A DNA stretch of 64,000 bases. Origin: Kiloniella sp. EL199. GTDB lineage: Bacteria > Pseudomonadota > Alphaproteobacteria > Kiloniellales > Kiloniellaceae. Position 1 is the first letter of the stretch, and every line of letters begins with the position of its first letter. The notes under the pieces are model-generated. The model ran no database searches. It was not told the DNA's origin and worked only from the letters and a program-made list of their open reading frames with translations. A program made the position numbers and the translations under genes. Below are positions 62,086-64,000 of the stretch, piece by piece. The DNA lies in the NCBI RefSeq assembly GCF_900313065.1, contig NZ_OMPU01000013.1, forward strand, positions 186,001 to 250,000. The letters are read 5' to 3'.

Positions 62086-63399
62086 GTGATAACAAGACAG
62101 TTTGTTGATCGACAAAAATTACAGGAATTTCATCCCTTTACCCGTCTTCGTACCCTACTCGGAGACCTTCCGGTTGGCCGATCATGTCTTGAAGATGGAC
62201 AGGTGATCAATCTGTCTATCGGTGAACCACAGACACAGCCACCGGCATTTGTTGCCGAAGAAATCGAAAAAGCAGCTAAAGGCTGGTCAAAATACCCCCT
62301 GTCAAAGGGGACAGCAGAATATCTTTCTGCCAGTGCTAACTGGCTGGAACAACGTTACAACTTACCGCAAAATTTTATTGATCCAAACAAACATATTCTG
62401 GCTGTGCCTGGTACTCGTGAAGGACTCTTCATGACCGCCCTTACTGTACTCTCTACGCCCAAAAAGGGAGAAGAAGCCCCCGTATTCCTTACTCCCAACC
62501 CCTGTTATCATGTTTATACTGGGGCAGCCGCAGCTGCAGCAGCCGAAGTTGTTACCGTCAGCGCAACCAAAGAAAGCGGCTACCTGCCTGATTATACGAC
62601 TATTCCCAAAGATATCTTAAAACGGACCGAACTTTGCGTACTTTGCAGCCCCTCTAACCCCGAAGGAGCGGTCGCTGATCCACAGCGTATTAAAGATCTG
62701 ATCTCTCTGGCTCGAAAGTACAACTTCGTTGTTGTTTTTGATGAATGTTATGCCGAAATCTATAACGATACGCCTCCCCATTCAGCCCTAGAAATAGCCG
62801 GGGAAATAGCCGGGGAAATAGCAGCAGAAACGGACGCAAATCTTTCGAATAGTTCTCAGGCAGATCCTTTAGCCAATATTCTGGTTTTTCATTCTCTTTC
62901 CAAAAGATCAAGTGCTGCTGGCCTTCGTTGTGGTTTCATTGCCGGTGATGAGAAATGGATTTCCATGATCAACACAACCTGTCAGGTTGGGGGCGCAGGC
63001 GTTCCAATTCCTGTGCAAGCAGCAGGAACACGGTTATGGCAAGATGAAGAGCACGTAGAGGTTAACCGCAAGCTCTATAAGAAGAATTTCGACCTTGCAC
63101 AAAAAATTCTCGGGAAAAGAATACCCGTGGAAATTCCTGCTGGCGGATTTTGTTTATGGCTAGAAGTCGGCGATGGTATAGAAGTTACAAAGCGGCTTTG
63201 GCAGGAAGCAGGTATCCGTGTCATGCCCGGTGCTTACATGAGCCACGCCAACAGTACAGGATCGTCACCAGGAGATCGTTATATCCGCCTTGCCTTGGTA
63301 TATGATCCTGACTTCATGGAAAGGACTCTCGAAAGTATTCGCGACCTGCTCGACAGTATGAATAATTCTACAGCAAACGATTTGGGGGCCCGTAATTAA
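62086..63399 (+). CDS. dapC: Aminotransferase class I/II, succinyldiaminopimelate transaminase (DapC) type
   Basis: 437 residues from a GTG start (GAGG upstream). PLP-fold I motifs: INLSIGEPQTQPPAFVAEEI, YPLSKGTAEYLSASANWLEQ, VPGTREGLFMTAL, SPSNPEGAVADPQRI, VVFDECYAEIYNDTPP and the PLP-lysine loop VFHSLSKRSSAAGLRCGFIA. It would form N-succinyl-LL-2,6-diaminopimelate in lysine and peptidoglycan synthesis. It is about 30 residues longer than usual because of an inserted, repeat-containing segment (EIAGEIAGEIAAETD, about residues 233-247) just before the lysine loop. It is immediately upstream of ftsK, a conserved alphaproteobacterial order. The DapC assignment is a family inference. Confidence 0.88.
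   Translation: MITRQFVDRQKLQEFHPFTRLRTLLGDLPVGRSCLEDGQVINLSIGEPQTQPPAFVAEEIEKAAKGWSKYPLSKGTAEYLSASANWLEQRYNLPQNFIDPNKHILAVPGTREGLFMTALTVLSTPKKGEEAPVFLTPNPCYHVYTGAAAAAAAEVVTVSATKESGYLPDYTTIPKDILKRTELCVLCSPSNPEGAVADPQRIKDLISLARKYNFVVVFDECYAEIYNDTPPHSALEIAGEIAGEIAAETDANLSNSSQADPLANILVFHSLSKRSSAAGLRCGFIAGDEKWISMINTTCQVGGAGVPIPVQAAGTRLWQDEEHVEVNRKLYKKNFDLAQKILGKRIPVEIPAGGFCLWLEVGDGIEVTKRLWQEAGIRVMPGAYMSHANSTGSSPGDRYIRLALVYDPDFMERTLESIRDLLDSMNNSTANDLGARN
62788..62826 (+). repeat. In-frame 12-bp tandem repeat in dapC
   Basis: Three adjacent copies of GAAATAGCCGGG or near-variants encode EIAG-EIAG-EIAA. The copies are almost identical at DNA level, so the expansion is recent or prone to slippage. 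Reading frame is kept. Confidence 0.85.
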
Positions 63400-64000
63400 T
63401 GGCACGATCAGCCAAATCAGATAAAGTTCAACTGCTTCCTCAGGGCACTGGCGTCTTTTTCCAAAAGCGTCTTATAGAATGCCTGGGTGTCATACTGTTG
63501 CTTACAGGAATCGCGCTATTCCTGTCTTTGGTGAGTTACAGCCCCACAGATCCCGGCTTTAACAGGGCCACAGATGGTATTGCAGAGAACTTGTTAGGTA
63601 TCTATGGCGCACAAATTGCTAGCTTCTTGCTCCCTTTTGTAGGCTTATCCGTATATTGCCTGCCGCTTATACTTACCGCCTGGTGCTGGAGATGCTTCAA
63701 AGATCATAGCCTTAGCCATCCCTGGACCAGAGTTATGACTCTCCCCCTGTTAATCATCACACTCTTTGTCGCCTGTGCATGGCTCCCGCAAGCAGAAGGA
63801 TGGTTAGGGCTGGGTCAGACATCCAATCTGGGTGGCACTTTCGGACAGTTGGCCCTTAACGAGTCACAGCCTTATTTAGGTGACTTGTCTTGGGCACTTT
63901 CCCTGGCTTCATTCCTTATTTCCATTCCTCTTTTCCTCTATGCTATCGCCCTCAGGAAAGAAGAATGGCAAACAATAGGGCGCGGATTAAAGTTTGGCTT
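63399..64000 (+). CDS. ftsK: DNA translocase FtsK, N-terminal membrane part (partial)
   Basis: About 200 residues are present before the right edge; the motor and gamma domains lie outside. The start ATG overlaps the upstream stop (TAATG). The N-terminal domain shows the usual set of membrane helices, with LIECLGVILLLTGIALFLSL, LVSYSPTDPGFN (typical FtsK loop), ILTAWCWRCFKDHSLSHPW and LPLLIITLFVACAWLPQAEG. FtsK anchors at the septum and pumps chromosomal DNA to the XerCD/dif site during division. Position behind the DapC-like gene matches other alphaproteobacteria. Confidence 0.92.
   Translation, partial: MARSAKSDKVQLLPQGTGVFFQKRLIECLGVILLLTGIALFLSLVSYSPTDPGFNRATDGIAENLLGIYGAQIASFLLPFVGLSVYCLPLILTAWCWRCFKDHSLSHPWTRVMTLPLLIITLFVACAWLPQAEGWLGLGQTSNLGGTFGQLALNESQPYLGDLSWALSLASFLISIPLFLYAIALRKEEWQTIGRGLKFG

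Overview
The window looks like chromosomal DNA of a Gram-negative alphaproteobacterium, probably a marine member of the Rhodospirillales or a related order. The assignment rests on gene content and conserved order: rpe next to a heparinase II/III-like gene with purH further along, the giant 1,611-residue NAD-glutamate dehydrogenase, the thioredoxin/Lon-N/Trm112/DUF971 row, tamA-tamB, and an aminotransferase directly upstream of ftsK. No rRNA, phage, CRISPR array or complete insertion sequence was seen. The only tRNA is tRNA-Gly(GCC).

Layout. 1-4.2 kb: 5' part of a chemotaxis receptor (minus), a 180-bp MITE-like element, then an Lrp/AsnC regulator divergent from an M20 amidohydrolase and a diaminopropionate ammonia-lyase. 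4.3-12.5 kb: rpe, heparinase-like gene, a lipid-linked-sugar trio (WecA-like transferase, PglF/WbpM-like dehydratase, NAD epimerase) and purH. 12.5-17.5 kb: small envelope genes, a porin, a DUF2975/YozG pair, a LysE exporter and an NTF2-like protein. 17.5-25 kb: mostly minus-strand accessory genes (WYL regulator, cupin, isochorismatase-like, LysE, LysR, tdh, kbl) and a TIGR02391 gene. Three of the gaps here hold six copies of an intergenic repeat with covarying hairpins. 25-28 kb: leucine-rich-repeat protein, GFA protein, FtrA-type regulator.

28.5-36.7 kb is one tight plus-strand operon: AmiC-like amide sensor, AmiR-like ANTAR antiterminator, Dpp-type ABC transporter (two permeases, binding protein, fused double ATPase) and an acetamidase/formamidase. 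A 25-bp perfect hairpin precedes it. The genes together suggest sensing, import and hydrolysis of a small amide under RNA-based control. 36.8-47.7 kb: XRE-cupin regulator, YaeQ, YbjQ, a stand-alone DnaB-like ATPase, NAD-GDH and small secreted or membrane proteins. 47.8-53.4 kb: tRNA-Gly, PrdX-like editing protein, thioredoxin/TPR protein, Lon-N protein, Trm112, DUF971 and a UbiH-type hydroxylase. 53.4-64 kb: a 108-bp inverted-repeat element, tamB/tamA, an ammonium transporter behind a sigma-54-type promoter, a DapC-like aminotransferase and the start of ftsK.

Nitrogen handling recurs across the window: amide uptake and hydrolysis, ammonium import, NAD-GDH, threonine breakdown to glycine and acetyl-CoA, and diaminopropionate cleavage. 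Coordinates and motifs were read by eye. Family names come from motif recognition, without database searches.
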